A stretch of DNA of 23,795 nucleotides from Xylaria sp. FL1777 (Eukaryota; Ascomycota; Sordariomycetes; Xylariales; Xylariaceae): contig MU400911.1 of the NCBI GenBank assembly GCA_022578965.1, positions 1 through 23,795 of the forward strand, read 5' to 3'. The notes under the pieces are model-generated. The model was not told the DNA's origin. It was given only the letters and a program-made list of their open reading frames with translations, and made no database searches. Shown here piece after piece: positions 9,928 through 21,510 of the stretch (positions are counted from its first letter, which is position 1; each line of letters opens with the position of its first letter). Both the position numbers and the translations under genes were made by a program.

Positions 9928-10440
9928 AAATAAATAAAAAAAAGTTAAGTAGTTAAAAATAAAACATTTATAAGAAAAAAAAAAAAAATAAGCAAGATTA
10001 GCTTTAAGTAAAATAACAGTAATACAGAAGTAAATTAAAAATTAAAAGCAGTAAAGTAAAAGCATAAAAATATATAAGTGCTAAAGTATTTCTATTAAAA
10101 AACAAATCAAAAAAAAAAATATAAAATTAATTAAAAAGTTAAGCAATTTTTTATTTTAATTTAACAATTTGTTGTGCTTAAGCCTTTTTGCATTTTTGCT
10201 AATTATATTTAACAGTTAATAAAAGCATAATAATTAAGCTATAAAAAAAACAGTAAAGCAAGCAAAAATAATAATACAATAAGTAAAAGCGCTAAAAAAA
10301 AGCAAGCAAAAATAGCAACACAACAAATAAAAGCGCTAAAAAAGAGCTAAAAAAGCGCTAAATAAGCACTAAACAAGCACTAAAAAATAAGCTTAATAAT
10401 AGCGCATAACTTAAAAAAAAACAAGCTATAACAAAAATAC
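9928..10440 (+). pseudogene. A-rich Lys/Ala/Gln low-complexity tract, possible tail
   Basis: This continues the same strand and frame as 9490-9924 but with many TAA stops in the first 330 bases. From about 10,258 the frame reads AKKKQAKIATQQIKALKKS with a few TAA interruptions, and carries a short internal repeat of about 12 bases (AAAAAAGCGCTA and variants such as AAACAAGCACTA, 10,320-10,385). Lys/Ala/Gln tails are common at the C-terminus of fungal DDE transposases. A shared origin with the relic just upstream is inference. Simple-sequence expansion is the alternative. Confidence 0.22.
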
Positions 10441-10689
10441 AAATGTAATAAAAACAAAAAAAAAAAAAAAAAAAAGAAAAAGCAATAGTAACAAGCAATA
10501 AAATTTATAAACAAATTTTTATAATATTCATTAAAAAGGTTATAATATTGCAAAAAAGTTAATACGCAAAAAATTAAGTATATTAAGCAGCAAAAAAAAA
10601 ATAATTAGCTTTAAATAAAGCAATATAAAAGTATTATTACGCTAAGCTAGCAAATTATAAAAATAAAGGCACGCAAAGCTAGCAAATAA
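10441..10689. other. A-rich spacer with long poly-A
   Basis: Holds a run of about 20 A at 10,455-10,475, then decayed sequence containing several GC-containing words (TACGCAAAAAA, ACGCTAAGC, GGCACGC). No gene or RNA was recognised. It leads into the compositionally different island that starts near 10,690. Confidence 0.4.
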
Positions 10690-10854
10690 TTAAGCATAAA
10701 AACTATTAGTAGAAAAATCAATAGAAATTTTCACTAAGTTAAACGTATAAACACGTTGTTAACTTTAACCTAAGGAACAGAAAAATAACAGTTAATATGC
10801 TTCTTTTTTATAAAACTCCTTTTTTTTTTCTATTTTCGAAAAATACTATTTATA

Positions 10855-10950
10855 ACCCTAAAAATTTTTTATCTTTTTTTCATAAAATACTATAATTCCT
10901 TTTTTTTTTTTTTTTTTTTTTCTTTTTTTTTATTATACGCTTAACCCTAA
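10855..10950 (+). other. Two CCCTAA telomere-like hexamers
   Basis: AACCCTAAAA at about 10,853-10,863 and TTAACCCTAAAT at about 10,941-10,952 each contain one CCCTAA, the fungal telomere unit read on its C-rich strand. They are single units, not arrays. A further TTTACCCTT lies at 10,975. CCC is otherwise very rare in the window. This may be coincidence in a C-bearing island. Confidence 0.3.
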
Positions 10951-11335
10951 ATTTTATACTTTTTACTTTTTTTTTACCCTTTTTCTTTTTTTATACTTTT
11001 ACTTCTTTTTTATAAAACACCTTAAAAAAAAAAAAAAAATCTATAACGTAACTTTAATCTTTTTTAATTTCTGCTGTTTTATATTATAATAATAATTTTG
11101 CCTCTTTTTTTTTACATTTTCTTTTTTTTTTTTTATAAAACATGTCTTTTTAAAAACAACTTTAACATTTTTTTTTTTTTTTTTTACAATTTTTTTCTTT
11201 TTTATATACTACTTTTTATTTTTTATTCTTATAATAATATCTCATTTTTTGTTTATTTTTTTTTCTTTAATTATAATTTTAAACTTTATTTTATATATAA
11301 TAATATATTATTATATAACTTTATTTGTTTTTTAT

Positions 11336-11700
11336 AAACTTATAACCTTTTTTTTATAAAACTTTAATTTTTTTTTTATAAACTTTTAACTTTTTTTTTA
11401 TAAAACCTTTACTTTTTTCTTTTTAAAACTTTTTTTTTTTTTTTATAAAACTTTAATCTTTTTTTTTATAACACTTTAACCTTTTTTTTATAACTTTTAA
11501 CTTGTTTTTAATTAATCTTTTACTTTTTTTTTATAATATTTTTACCTTTTTTTTATAAAACTTTTACTTTTTTTTTGTAAAACTTTAACTTTTTTTTTAT
11601 AAAACTTTTATTTTTTTTTAATAAATCTTTAACTTTTTTTTTGTAAAACTTTTACTTTTTTTTTATAAAACTTTTATTTTTTTTTTTATAATATACTAGA
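11336..11700 (+). repeat. Degenerate ~22-bp minisatellite, about 16 units
   Basis: The unit is ACTTTTACTTT followed by a T run and then ATAAA. It repeats with length variation of roughly 20-26 bases from 11,336 to the ACTAGAAATAACC at 11,690-11,706. Clear copies lie at 11,560-11,690 (TATAAAACTTTTACTTTTT recurring). Related but looser units extend on both sides (10,980-11,040 and 12,050-12,115). The variation in T-run length suggests slippage. Confidence 0.75.
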
Positions 11701-12247
11701 AATAACCTTTTAAAATAAAAAACAATTATTATAAAACTTGTATTTTTAACTTGCTGCTTTTTAAAATTATAATATTACTATAATATTTTGTTATACTTTC
11801 TTTTTTTTTGCTTTTATATTTTTTTTTTAAAAAATTAACTTATATTATATATTTTTTTTTACTATATATATATATTTATTACCTTTTTTTTTTTATAAAC
11901 TATATCTTTTGTTTTATTTAACTTTATTTTTTTTTTTAATACATTTTTTTTTCTTTATAATATTATACCTTTTTTTCTATAAATCTTACTATGTATTTTT
12001 AAACTATTATTTTTTTCTTTTTAAAACATTATTTTGTTTTTCTTAAACTTTATTTCTTTTTTATAAAACTTTACTTTTTTTTTATAAAACTTTACCTCTT
12101 TTTTATAATAATACAAAAAATTGCATTTTTTTTTTTTTTTGCAATATATATTTTTAAAACAATAACTTATTAAATAATACATAGTATAATAATAATTTTG
12201 TTCTTTTTTTTTTATGTTTTAAAAAAACACTTTTTTTTTAAACATAA

Positions 12248-12387
12248 CTTAAAATAATAATAATAGCAGTTATTTAACAATTTAATAATTATAGCAGTTA
12301 ATTAATAATATAATAATAATAGCAATTATTTAACAATATAATAACAATAATAGTTATTTAATAATATAATAATTATAGCTATTACTT
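12248..12387 (+). repeat. 28-bp tandem array A, five units
   Basis: Units begin at 12,248, 12,276, 12,304, 12,332 and 12,360, each exactly 28 bases. A typical unit begins AAYAATATAATAA and ends TAGCAGTTATTT. Unit-to-unit changes are largely C/T and G/A (AAC/AAT, GCAG/GCAA). The same unit forms array B at 13,938. Confidence 0.88.
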
Positions 12388-13346
12388 ATAATAAATTTAT
12401 TATATATTAATATAACAGGTTTACTTTTAAGGTTTTAATTTGCAAATAATAATAAAATCTTTAGTAGTAGTTTATTAAAAAGGTTTTTAAAGTACTTTTA
12501 CTATTATGTATTAATAAAAATCTTAAAAAATTAAAAGTAATAAATATATTAATGCTTAGCAGTTATAAAAAAATTAATAGCTAAAAAGCTAAAACTAAGT
12601 AAATAACTAGTTATAAAAAAAGTACAATTATATAAATAAAAAAAAAATAAAAAAAGTAAAAATTTTTTCTTTAAATTATTGCAAGTTTAATAAGCATTAA
12701 ATTATTATAAGTTTAATAAACACTAAATTACTATAAATTTAGTAAGCTAAATAAGCTATTATATAATTTAGTTCTAATTAATAAAAAAAAAGTACTAAGT
12801 ATATATAAAAGCATTAAGCTGCTTTAAAGGCTATTTTAGTGCTAATTTTGTAATATTATTTCCTTTTTTTTAAAATTGTTGTTTTAATAATTTCTTGTAA
12901 GTATTTTTTTTTTTTTTCTTTTATGCGTTAAAATATTAAAGCATATTAAAAAAACTAACTGCTTATTAAAAACAAAACAAAAACTTATTTTTGCTTCTTT
13001 TATTAATTTTACTAGTTATAAAGTTATGCTTTATTTTTGCTGCTTTAATTAATTATTAATATATAAAATAACAAATAATATATTTTGCTGCTTTAAATAC
13101 GTATATGCTAGCTATTTTTATAATAAATTAAAAGTTTTAATTAATTTAATTAATAATATAGTTTTTAAGTACTGTTGTTTTAAAAAAAAAAAAAAGCAAG
13201 CAAAACAATAGCTGCTTTTAGTTTAAAAAAAACTAAAACAAGCTTAAAATAGCTTTAACTTTGTTTTAAGCAAGCTAGCTTAGCTTTATATATAAAAACG
13301 TTTTTTAAAAGCAAAAAGTATTAAAATAGTTTAGCAAAAGCTTTAG
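12388..13346. other. Spacer between 28-bp arrays, left part
   Basis: Decayed AT-rich sequence without an open frame. It includes a 26-bp triplication (annotated separately) and T tracts at 12,855-12,925 that keep TCC and TTCTT words. Nothing else is recognised. Confidence 0.4.
12676..12752 (+). repeat. 26-bp tandem repeat, three copies
   Basis: Copies start at 12,676, 12,702 and 12,728. The first reads TTATTGCAAGTTTAATAAGC then ATTAAA; the second has ATAAG for GCAAG and AACAC for AGCAT; the third is more diverged. Changes between the first two copies are G/A or C/T transitions. Confidence 0.75.
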
Positions 13347-13466
13347 TTCTTAAATAAATTAAACAAAATAAAGCGTATTAAAAAAGAATAAAAAGCGTTA
13401 GTAAAAAAGCAAAAACAACAAAAAAAGCAAGCTAAAATAACGCAAGCTATTTTATTTAAGTTTAAT
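13347..13466 (+). pseudogene. Lys/Gln-rich coding relic with one TAA
   Basis: Forty codons run in one frame from after a TAG (13,344-13,346) to a TAA at 13,467-13,469, broken only by TAA at 13,389-13,391. They read FLNKLNKIKRIKKE, then the stop, then KALVKKQKQQKKQAKITQAI and LFKFN. The stop is where a Gln codon (CAA) would fit the pattern. Composition matches the Lys/Gln/Ala tails of fungal DDE transposases, as at 269-558. No domain is present and no catalytic part was found upstream, so it is a possible fragment only. Confidence 0.25.
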
Positions 13467-13937
13467 TAAGATTTTTTAAATATTTTTTTTAAAGCTAACT
13501 TTTTTCTTTTAGTTTTAAGCAGTTAAAATATTAGCAATAAAACTAATTTATAATTATTATAGCAGTTTTTAAGTGTTTTTTAAGTTTTCAAATATTATTA
13601 GCATATAAATATTTCTTTTACTTAACAAAATATTTAATATTATTATTATTTTAACAAAAATCTAATATATTTTTTACTTTATAAATGTTTTAGTTTATTT
13701 TTATTTTTAATTATATTTTAATAAGTATATTAATAAGCACTAGTTTTAGTAAAAAGATATAAAAAACTAAGTAAATTTACATATTTTTTAGTAATAATAA
13801 TTTATAATTAATAAATAAAATAACTTTTTTAACTTTAAAAAAACTAAGTTTTTTAAACTTTAATTTATTGCTTAGTTGTTTTGTTTTAATTTAAAAAATA
13901 TTAATGTTTGCATTTTGTTTTTGTTATAACATTATTT

Positions 13938-14105
13938 AATAATATAATAATTATAGCAATTAGTTAATAATATAATAATAATAATAATTAATTAACAATA
14001 TAGTAATTATAATAGTTAATAAATAATATAATAATTATAGCAGTTATTTAACAATAAAATAACAATAGTAGTTATAAAACAATATAGTAATAATAGCAGT
14101 TCTTA
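13938..14105 (+). repeat. 28-bp tandem array B, six units
   Basis: Units begin at 13,938, 13,966, 13,994, 14,022, 14,050 and 14,078, each 28 bases. The unit is the same as array A (12,248-12,387) and lies in the same orientation 1.55 kb away. The unit at 14,022 is nearly identical to the array A consensus; others differ mostly by C/T and G/A changes, with a few A/T changes. Confidence 0.88.
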
Positions 14106-16462
14106 ATAAAAGGAAAATACTGGAAAAAAAAAAAAAAAAGCAGTTATAAAATACAAAAAGTTATTATAATAAAAAATCTAAACAAAAACAAAAAAAAAAA
14201 CATAGCTTAAATAAAATACAAGCATTTATAGTAAAACATTAAGTATGTTATGCTTGCTTTTTTTTTGCACTTAGTATTATAAAATAAAAAGAACTTATTA
14301 TATAGCTTAATAGCATTGTTTTTTTACTTATATACTTATAAGAAAACCTATATAAAAAGCTAAATAAAAACTTTATGCAATAATATTTATGCTGCTACTT
14401 TAAAGCTTTATTATTTTATAAATACTAATTTTTATTAATTAGCTTATTAAATAAAAAGTAAAGTTAAAAAGCAAAAAAACTTTTTTTTTTAAAGCTTTTA
14501 AACTTTTTGCTTTGCTAAAAAACGCAAAAAAGCTTTTTGCTAATTTTTTTCTTTTTACTTGCTTTTTTTTTTCTTTTTTTATTTTTTTTTATTTTTGTTG
14601 CTAATTTTCGCTTTATGCTAATTTTTTGCTATATTATATATTAAGCATACTAGCTACGCTTTTTTTACGTTTTTTTAAAAAAAAAGTTCTTTTGCTTACT
14701 TTTTGTTTGCTAATAGTTATAATACTAGTTTTATAAGCTTATTTATAATCTTTTTTAAATTAGCAAGTTTATTAGCTTTATGTTTTTTGTTAAAACGCTG
14801 CTATATTGCTATAGTATTACTAGTTTTTACGTTTTTTATTATATTTATACTTTGCAAACAAAATACTAACTACTTAATAAGTTAAAGTTGCTATGCTAAT
14901 TTTAATAATTTTAATTATTTAATATTAAAACGCAAACTTATAAAGTTATAATTAAGTATTAAAAATTTAAATATTGTTTTAAGTAAAAATAAACTTTTTG
15001 TATTATTATTTTATTATGCTTTAAACATTTTAAGCTTAAATATTAACTTAACAGCTAATTAATTTAATAATTACTTTTATTAAGTTTATAAGCTTATAAA
15101 AAAAAAAATAAGCAAAAAAGTTTAAAGTTAAAGCTATAATTATACTAATAATGTTTTATATCTTTATATAGTTATAATAACTATTAACCTTTATTTATAG
15201 CTTTAGTAATAATTATTTATTTATAGCTAGTTTTTTAAAACTTTTGCTACTAAAATTTTTTGCTTTTGCTTTTTTTAACTTATTTAAATTAGTTATATTA
15301 AATAAAAAATTAAATTAGTTGTTCTTTAAACAAATATAAATAATTTTTAATAATACTAAACTTATTATTTTTTGCAAATAAATTAACGTAATTAAAAAAC
15401 GTATTAGCTATAAAAAATAAGTTGCTTAAAATAAATAAATTAAAAATAATTTCTAGAACTAAAAACAGTAAATAATAGCTAGCTAATAAAATACTTGCTT
15501 TAAATAGTAAAGCTAATACAAAAAAAGTTTATTTAAGTAATACTATTATAAATAAAGCATTTTTAATTAAACTTAATATAAATAACCTTATTAGTAAACT
15601 TTAAAGCAATAAATATAAAAAAAAAAAGTTATAGCTATTTAAATTTAATAATAATTACTTTTGTTTATATTTTTACTAACGTACATATTTATATAAACAA
15701 ACCAAATTTATAAAAAGCTATTAACTTTTTTTTATAACTTTATAAACTAACTTTAAAGCTAATTTAAATTTTTTTTAAGTAGCAATTAATAAGTTAGCAA
15801 TATAAAATAGTTTAGCAAACTAAAATATTAAAAAAACAAAAGTAAAACTAGTTTTTAAGCTAAGCATAAGCATTTATATATATTAAAGCTTTAGTAAGTT
15901 ATAAAAAATATTGCTAAAAAAAATCTTATAATTAGTACAGTTTTTTTATGCTAGCTTATTAAACTCTTTATAGCTACATAAATATAAAATAGTGCTAAAA
16001 AAATAAAAATAAGCATTATTATTACTAAAGCTATAAAATAAAAAAACATTATTGCTATTATAACTAAATATAGAAAATTAGCAAGTTAAAATAGTTATAA
16101 AAGCAGCAAATAACTTATTACGTAACAAAAATAAACAAAAGAAAAAATAATAAAACGTACGTTATTTTTTTTAATAATAAAATAAATTATTTAAAGTAAA
16201 AGCGCGCTTATAAAACAACTAAAGCTTAAAAGCTTAAAAAAACATTATATAATATAAAAGTTAATTAAAATTACAAGATTAAAATATATAATAAATATAT
16301 TTTTAGTATTAATAAAGTAAAATATATAAACAAAATTAAATTAACAAAATATATAAAGAAAAATAAAAAATAAACAATATTAAGTAAATAAAAAAATATA
16401 GTATATATTACCTTTTTAAAATAAAGCTAATAAAAGCGTTATATATTTATAGCAATTTTTCT
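14106..16462. other. Decayed AT-rich sequence
   Basis: Begins with the unusual word AAAAGGAAAATACTGGAAAA and a 16-base A run. A T-tract zone at 14,480-14,690 reads Lys/Asn/Ala-rich on the minus strand and may be another tail-like relic. A 60-codon plus-strand frame (14,703-14,885) is Phe/Leu/Ile-rich with no motif and is not called. The remainder, 14,886-16,462, has no tandem repeat or open frame. ACGTACG at about 16,155 is an isolated CpG-bearing word. Confidence 0.4.
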
Positions 16463-16525
16463 AAAAAATTAATACAAACATATAAAAAATTAATATAAAC
16501 ATATAAAAAATTAATACAAATATAT
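16463..16525 (+). repeat. 21-bp tandem repeat, three copies
   Basis: Copies start at 16,463, 16,484 and 16,505. The unit is AAAAAATTAATACAAACATA plus T. The second copy has ATATAAAC and the third ATACAAAT; both are single C-to-T differences from the first, a compact picture of the mutation process seen across the window. Confidence 0.85.
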
Positions 16526-19267
16526 AATGCTTATAGTTATATAATAAACAACTTTATAATTATTTATTATATTTTAACAGAAAACATATTGTTTAGTTTT
16601 AAATAAAAAAAGCTATTTAGAAATACTAATGGTTTTTTTATAAAACTAATAGTTGTAGAAATATTTATATATATATTACTATATAAATTTTTTAAAGCAT
16701 ATAAGCATATAGTATAAATAGCATAATAATTATTAGTTTTATAACTAAGCTATTAATGTTTTTAAATAAAGCACTTAATTTTAGTTTAAATAGCTAGTTT
16801 AAAACTATATTATAACTAATAGTTATAAAGTTATTTATTATATAGCTATAAGCGTTATATATTTTTAGTAATTTTTTATATATTTATAATAACTTTTAAT
16901 ATTTAATGTAGTTTATAAGCAAGCAATATACTTTTTACTATTTTATTAGGTTTAATTATTAATAACTTTATAACTAAGGCATTTATTATTAAAAATCAAT
17001 TAAATTTTAATTTATTACTTGTTTTTATATTTTTATTATAAATTTTTGCATTATAGCTAGTTTTGCTGCACTGTTTATATTATTGCTAGTATAGCAAACT
17101 TAACTTATTACTACTACGTTTTTTTAACGTTTATAACTATATTAGCTTTTTTATACCTTTTTAAGCTATTAAATTTATTGTATTTTTTATAATAAAACTT
17201 TTTTTATTTTATAAGCGCTTTTTTTTACTTTTTTAGCGCTTATTAAGTGCTTTATTTATTTTACAAAGCTTTTAGTTTTATATATATATATATAGTTTTT
17301 TTTTTTTTGTTTTTTGTTTGAATTATATTTTTTTTTTAAAAACAATAAAAAAGTAGCTAAAAAACGTTTTAAATTTTAAATAGCATTGCTTAAATACTTA
17401 AATTTTAGTTTTAAAAATTCTTATCTTTTTTTTTTACGTCTTTTTTTCTTAATATTGTTTTTTATTACAAAAATATAAGCAAATTGCGAATTAGCTTTTT
17501 AAGCAAAAAAACAAATCTTTATACATTTTTTGTGCTAATAAGTAGTTTTATATAATGTTTTAATAAAAAACCTAAAGCTAAAAAGCTAATAATTATACTA
17601 AATTAAAACAATAGCTAAAAACAAAACAATAATATAATATAATATTAATTAATTTATGCAAGCATTTTTTTTTTAGCTTGCTTATAAAAAATATATTGCT
17701 AATTTTTTTTTATGTAATTATAACGCGTTTTTAGCTAATAATAATATAGCTTTAAACTTTAAAACTTAATTATTAGCTTTTTAAACGTATAAGCATTAAT
17801 ATTAACATAAGTAGCTAGCTTATAACAAAAATCTTAAAACTTATTAAAAATAGTTTATATAAATTAGCTAAACTATTATAAAATATAGTATACAAACAAA
17901 AAATATTTATAACTTTAGCAAAATAAAGTTTTAAATATACAAAAATACTAGCTTAATAATAATAATTAATATTAAAAAACATAAACGTTTTACGCAAATA
18001 AAGCTAAAAAACAAAATATAAATAATAATAAATTAAGCTATTAACTTTTAAAATTAAATAATACTATTATATTTTATTTTTTTAAGTAAAATATATTTAG
18101 CATTATAATATTATAACAAAAAACTATTAGCTAACTAAATTATTACTTTGTTTAAAAATAGCTGCAGTATATTTAAAATAGCTAAAAGTTAAATCTAATA
18201 CTTTAATGCTTATATAAAAAGCTATACTAAAAAAGCTAAACGCTTTTTAATTTTAAATGTTTAAAAAAGCTACTATATAACAAAATTCAAGCAATATTGC
18301 TATATTAATAATATACTTTTTTTTTAAATGCTAGCTTATTTGTTTTATAAGCTTTAGCTTTTTAATTTAATCTTTTTTTGTATTTTTTAATAATATTACA
18401 AGCAATATATAAAACAATTTATATAGCAACATTTAACCTATATAAATAAAGCAAATTTTCTAGCTGCATTTTTAAACACGTTTTAATAAACCTTTATAAA
18501 AAATAATATTTAATTTAGCTTTAAAGCAGCTAAGCTTATATTTTTTTATGTAAAAAGAATTTTATTTGCTAAAAAGATTTAAAAAATAGCAAAAATACTA
18601 TTAGTTAATTTTAAAAAGCTATTTTTAGTTTTAATAGCAAAAATATAAACTACTTTATTTAAAGCAAAAAAACAATTAAGTTTAAAAAAAAATAAAGTAT
18701 ATATATATTTTAAAAGCTTAAAAATAATTATGTTAAACTTAATAAACTTTATAACAAAAAAAGCACAAAAAGTTATGCATTAATTAACTATTTTGCGCTA
18801 ATATATAAAAACGCTTTAAAAATACAACTATAAGGGTAATAAGCGTAACAAAACAAAACAAAAGCAATTATTGTATAAAAAACCGCATATAGTACTAAGT
18901 AGTTAAAAAATACCAAAAACAAAAAAAAAAAAAGTAGTAAAATATAAAAAAGAAAAAAAAAGAAATAATCTAACAAAAAAAGCGTAAACAAGTTAAAAAT
19001 AATATAATATTTATAAAAGCACTAAATAATATATATAAACTTATTAAGCAAATAAAAATACTTTAAAAAAAAAGAATTCTAATAAATAAAAATGCAGTTA
19101 ATATATTATGCTTAATGCACTTATATTAGCGCATTAAGTATGCAAAAAAATAATATATATACTTTGGTATTATAACTATTTATATAATATAAATACTTAT
19201 AAATTATAATATATTAAAAATAATAGTTATTTTTTTTTTTTTTTATAAAAGAAGTTTTATAGCTAGT
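16526..19267. other. Decayed AT-rich sequence
   Basis: No gene recognised. A (TA)n run lies at about 17,278-17,294, followed by T tracts. A 67-codon minus-strand frame (18,991-18,788) is Phe/Leu/Tyr-rich because the plus strand is A-rich there; it has no motif. An imperfect 11-bp inverted repeat occurs at 19,108-19,118 and 19,131-19,141 (ATGCTTAATGC), broken by one transition. Confidence 0.4.
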
Positions 19268-19330
19268 TTTATATAAAAAAGTCTTTATAGCTAAACATAT
19301 ATATATACAAAAGTTTATATAAAAAAGTCT
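19268..19330 (+). repeat. 17-bp direct repeat, 46 bases apart
   Basis: TTTATATAAAAAAGTCT occurs at 19,268-19,284 and again at 19,314-19,330 without a mismatch. The words around it (TTATAGCTA) partly repeat. It could be an old local duplication. Confidence 0.6.
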
Positions 19331-21510
19331 AAATATAAATTATAATATATGCTTAAGTTTATATATAACTAATTAAGTTTTGCTTAGTAATAAAACTATA
19401 ATATTTTTATATTACGTAGCAATAAAAACAAAAAACAAAGCAATATAATTAGTATAATAACATAAATTAATTTTTTTATACTTAATTTATAAAAAGTTTT
19501 AATATATGTTTATATTTTATATAATATATAGCTAAAAGCAACTTAGTTTTTATTTTAATAGCAAGCTAATTTTTTATTAATAAAGTTATTATTTTATATA
19601 TAAATATTAATAAGTTTTTTATTTTAATATTACTTTTTTTTATAGCACTTTTATTTTTAGTACATTATTTTATTTTAAGTGTTTAAAGCTTGTTATAGCT
19701 TTTTTATAGCTTTTAGTTACTAAAAAGAACTACTTTTTTAGTAGTAGTAATAAATAAGCTTATAAAATAGCAAAACAAAAATAATGCTTTTTTTAAAACA
19801 ATAAATGTTAAGCTAAAGTAAATGCTTAACTTTTTTGCAAATTGCGCAAGTACTTTGTTTTTGCGCTATTTTAAAATTTTTGCACAAACTTAATATTTTT
19901 TGTAGCTTTATAATACTATATAAAAGTTATGCTTGTTTTTAATGCTTTTATTACTAATTATTAGCTATTAAATTTTTATACTTTAAAAAAAGTTAATATA
20001 TAAATTATAATTGTTATTATTATATAAGTATATGCTTTTTTATTTTAAATACTTTATAAACTTATTATAGTAGTTTTATTTTTTTAGATTATAAAACAAA
20101 TAGCAAGCTATATTTTTTAATAAAGCTATAAATAATTTAGCACAAAAAAAAAAAAAGCAAAAAGTTTTTATAAAATTTTTTGTCTAAAAGCTAAAAGCTG
20201 TATATAAAGCTATAAAATTATTATTTTTGTTGCTTAAAACTAAAAATATTATATAGCTATTATTAAATCGCTATATTAAGCTAATTTTTTATGCTATGTA
20301 CTTATAGTGCTTATAATAAATAGCTACTTTTTATAGAACTAAACCTGCAAAAAACAAATATATTATTTAATAGTGCTATATTATTAAAGCGCAAAAAAAC
20401 TACAGCTTTTGTATGTTTTATGCTTTTTTTGTAAGTAATAAGCTTAGCATATATATTATAACGCATAAAAAAAACAAAAAGATAAAAACTTGCAAAGCTA
20501 CTTAAAACTTTGCTTAAAAAAGCTGCAGTAAAAAAAAAAAGCATAATAAGCTAATTAAGTTTTATAAGCAAAACTTGCTTTAAAAAAACAATAAAAAGAG
20601 CTAAAAAATTGCAAGCAAAAAAAAAAAACATATATAAATAATATAAAATTTTAGTTTTAGCAAGCATGCTTTTTAAAAAGCAAAAAAAATTAGAAAAAAA
20701 AAAGAAAAAAAGCAAGTTATTTATAAAGCAGCTTAATAACGTTTTTACGCAAGAAAACCTAAGTTAAAGTAAGTAAATATATAAGTACGAACAATAGCTA
20801 TAATAAATACGTAAAAAAGTAACGCTTACTTAAAACAAAAGTTCTTTAAGAACTAATTTATGTTTAAAACAAATAAAAAGCAAGAAATATATAACAAAAA
20901 CGCTTTATACGTTTTATATATTTAATGCTTTTTTAAAAAAAACGCTTTTTAGTAAAACGTTAGCAAAAAAAAAAATACAAAAAAGTAGTATTAATAGCGC
21001 TATATATTATATAAAAAAAGGCAACACGTAATATTGCTTTAAAAAAAAAAAAATCAAATAAACATATATTTATTAATATAAATATATTGCTTATATTATG
21101 CTTTAGCTAAAACTTAAACTTAAATCTTTTTATAAATAGCAGTATATATTGCTATTATACTACTAAAACAAAAAAAAAAGCAAAATAATTAAAAAAAACA
21201 TTACTTTTGTTTTTTAGCTTAGTTGCTTATATAATATTTTAAAGCATATTAATAAATATATGCTTTAGCTTAATAATAACTTTTTTATATTTTGCTATTA
21301 ATTTTAAGCATATTTATTAGTTTGTAGTAATAAATGCTACTTTTAATGTAATAAAGCACGCAAGTTTTTATTGCAGTACAAAGTATAAAATATATGCACG
21401 CTTTTTGCGTAATAAGCGCTGTTTTGCTTTATAACTAGTTTAAAAAAACCTTTTTAAGTTTTATTTTAATACTTATATATATACTTAATATATAATATAG
21501 TTAAGCTTAA
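19331..21510. other. Decayed AT-rich sequence
   Basis: No tandem array or credible gene. A 77-codon minus-strand frame (20,544-20,311) is open but lacks any family motif; part of it (YKKSIKHTKAVVFLRFNNIA) looks protein-like, so a coding relic is conceivable. A-rich K-coding sequence lies at 20,680-20,720, and several CpG words (ACGAAC, TACGT, AACGC) cluster at 20,730-21,020, slightly richer in CpG than the flanks. Confidence 0.35.

Larger units (their letters stand above)
10690..12120. other. G-poor, T/C-rich island that kept TC and CC
   Basis: Composition changes sharply. In 10,801-10,980 the plus strand has 26 C but 2 G; in 11,341-11,520 it has 19 C and 1 G. In 10,801-10,980, 16 of 26 C follow a pyrimidine, whereas this context is nearly absent in the flanks. 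The first 100 bases (10,690-10,790) also carry normal-looking GA, TCA and GGAA words. T tracts of 8 to 24 alternate with short ATAAAAC words. A 79-codon plus-strand frame (11,098-11,337) is only Phe/Tyr translation of T tracts. Function is unknown; late insertion, escape from mutation or slippage growth are all possible. Confidence 0.7.

Noticed and set aside
11098..11337. 79-codon plus-strand frame in the T-rich island
   Set aside because: Almost entirely Phe/Tyr/Asn/Leu from T tracts; no coding character.
11812..11825. Match to the budding-yeast ARS core (TTTTATATTTT)
   Set aside because: Such words are expected many times by chance at this A+T content; meaningful only in Saccharomyces-like origins.
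12110..12155. Short inverted ATTGCA / TGCAAT around a T tract
   Set aside because: Six pairs only; could be an RNA-like terminator shape but there is no gene to terminate.
14703..14885. 60-codon hydrophobic plus-strand frame
   Set aside because: No motif, no start context, and similar to chance frames in T-rich DNA.
18788..18991. 67-codon minus-strand frame resembling a membrane peptide
   Set aside because: Hydrophobic only because the plus strand is A-rich with few T; no other support.
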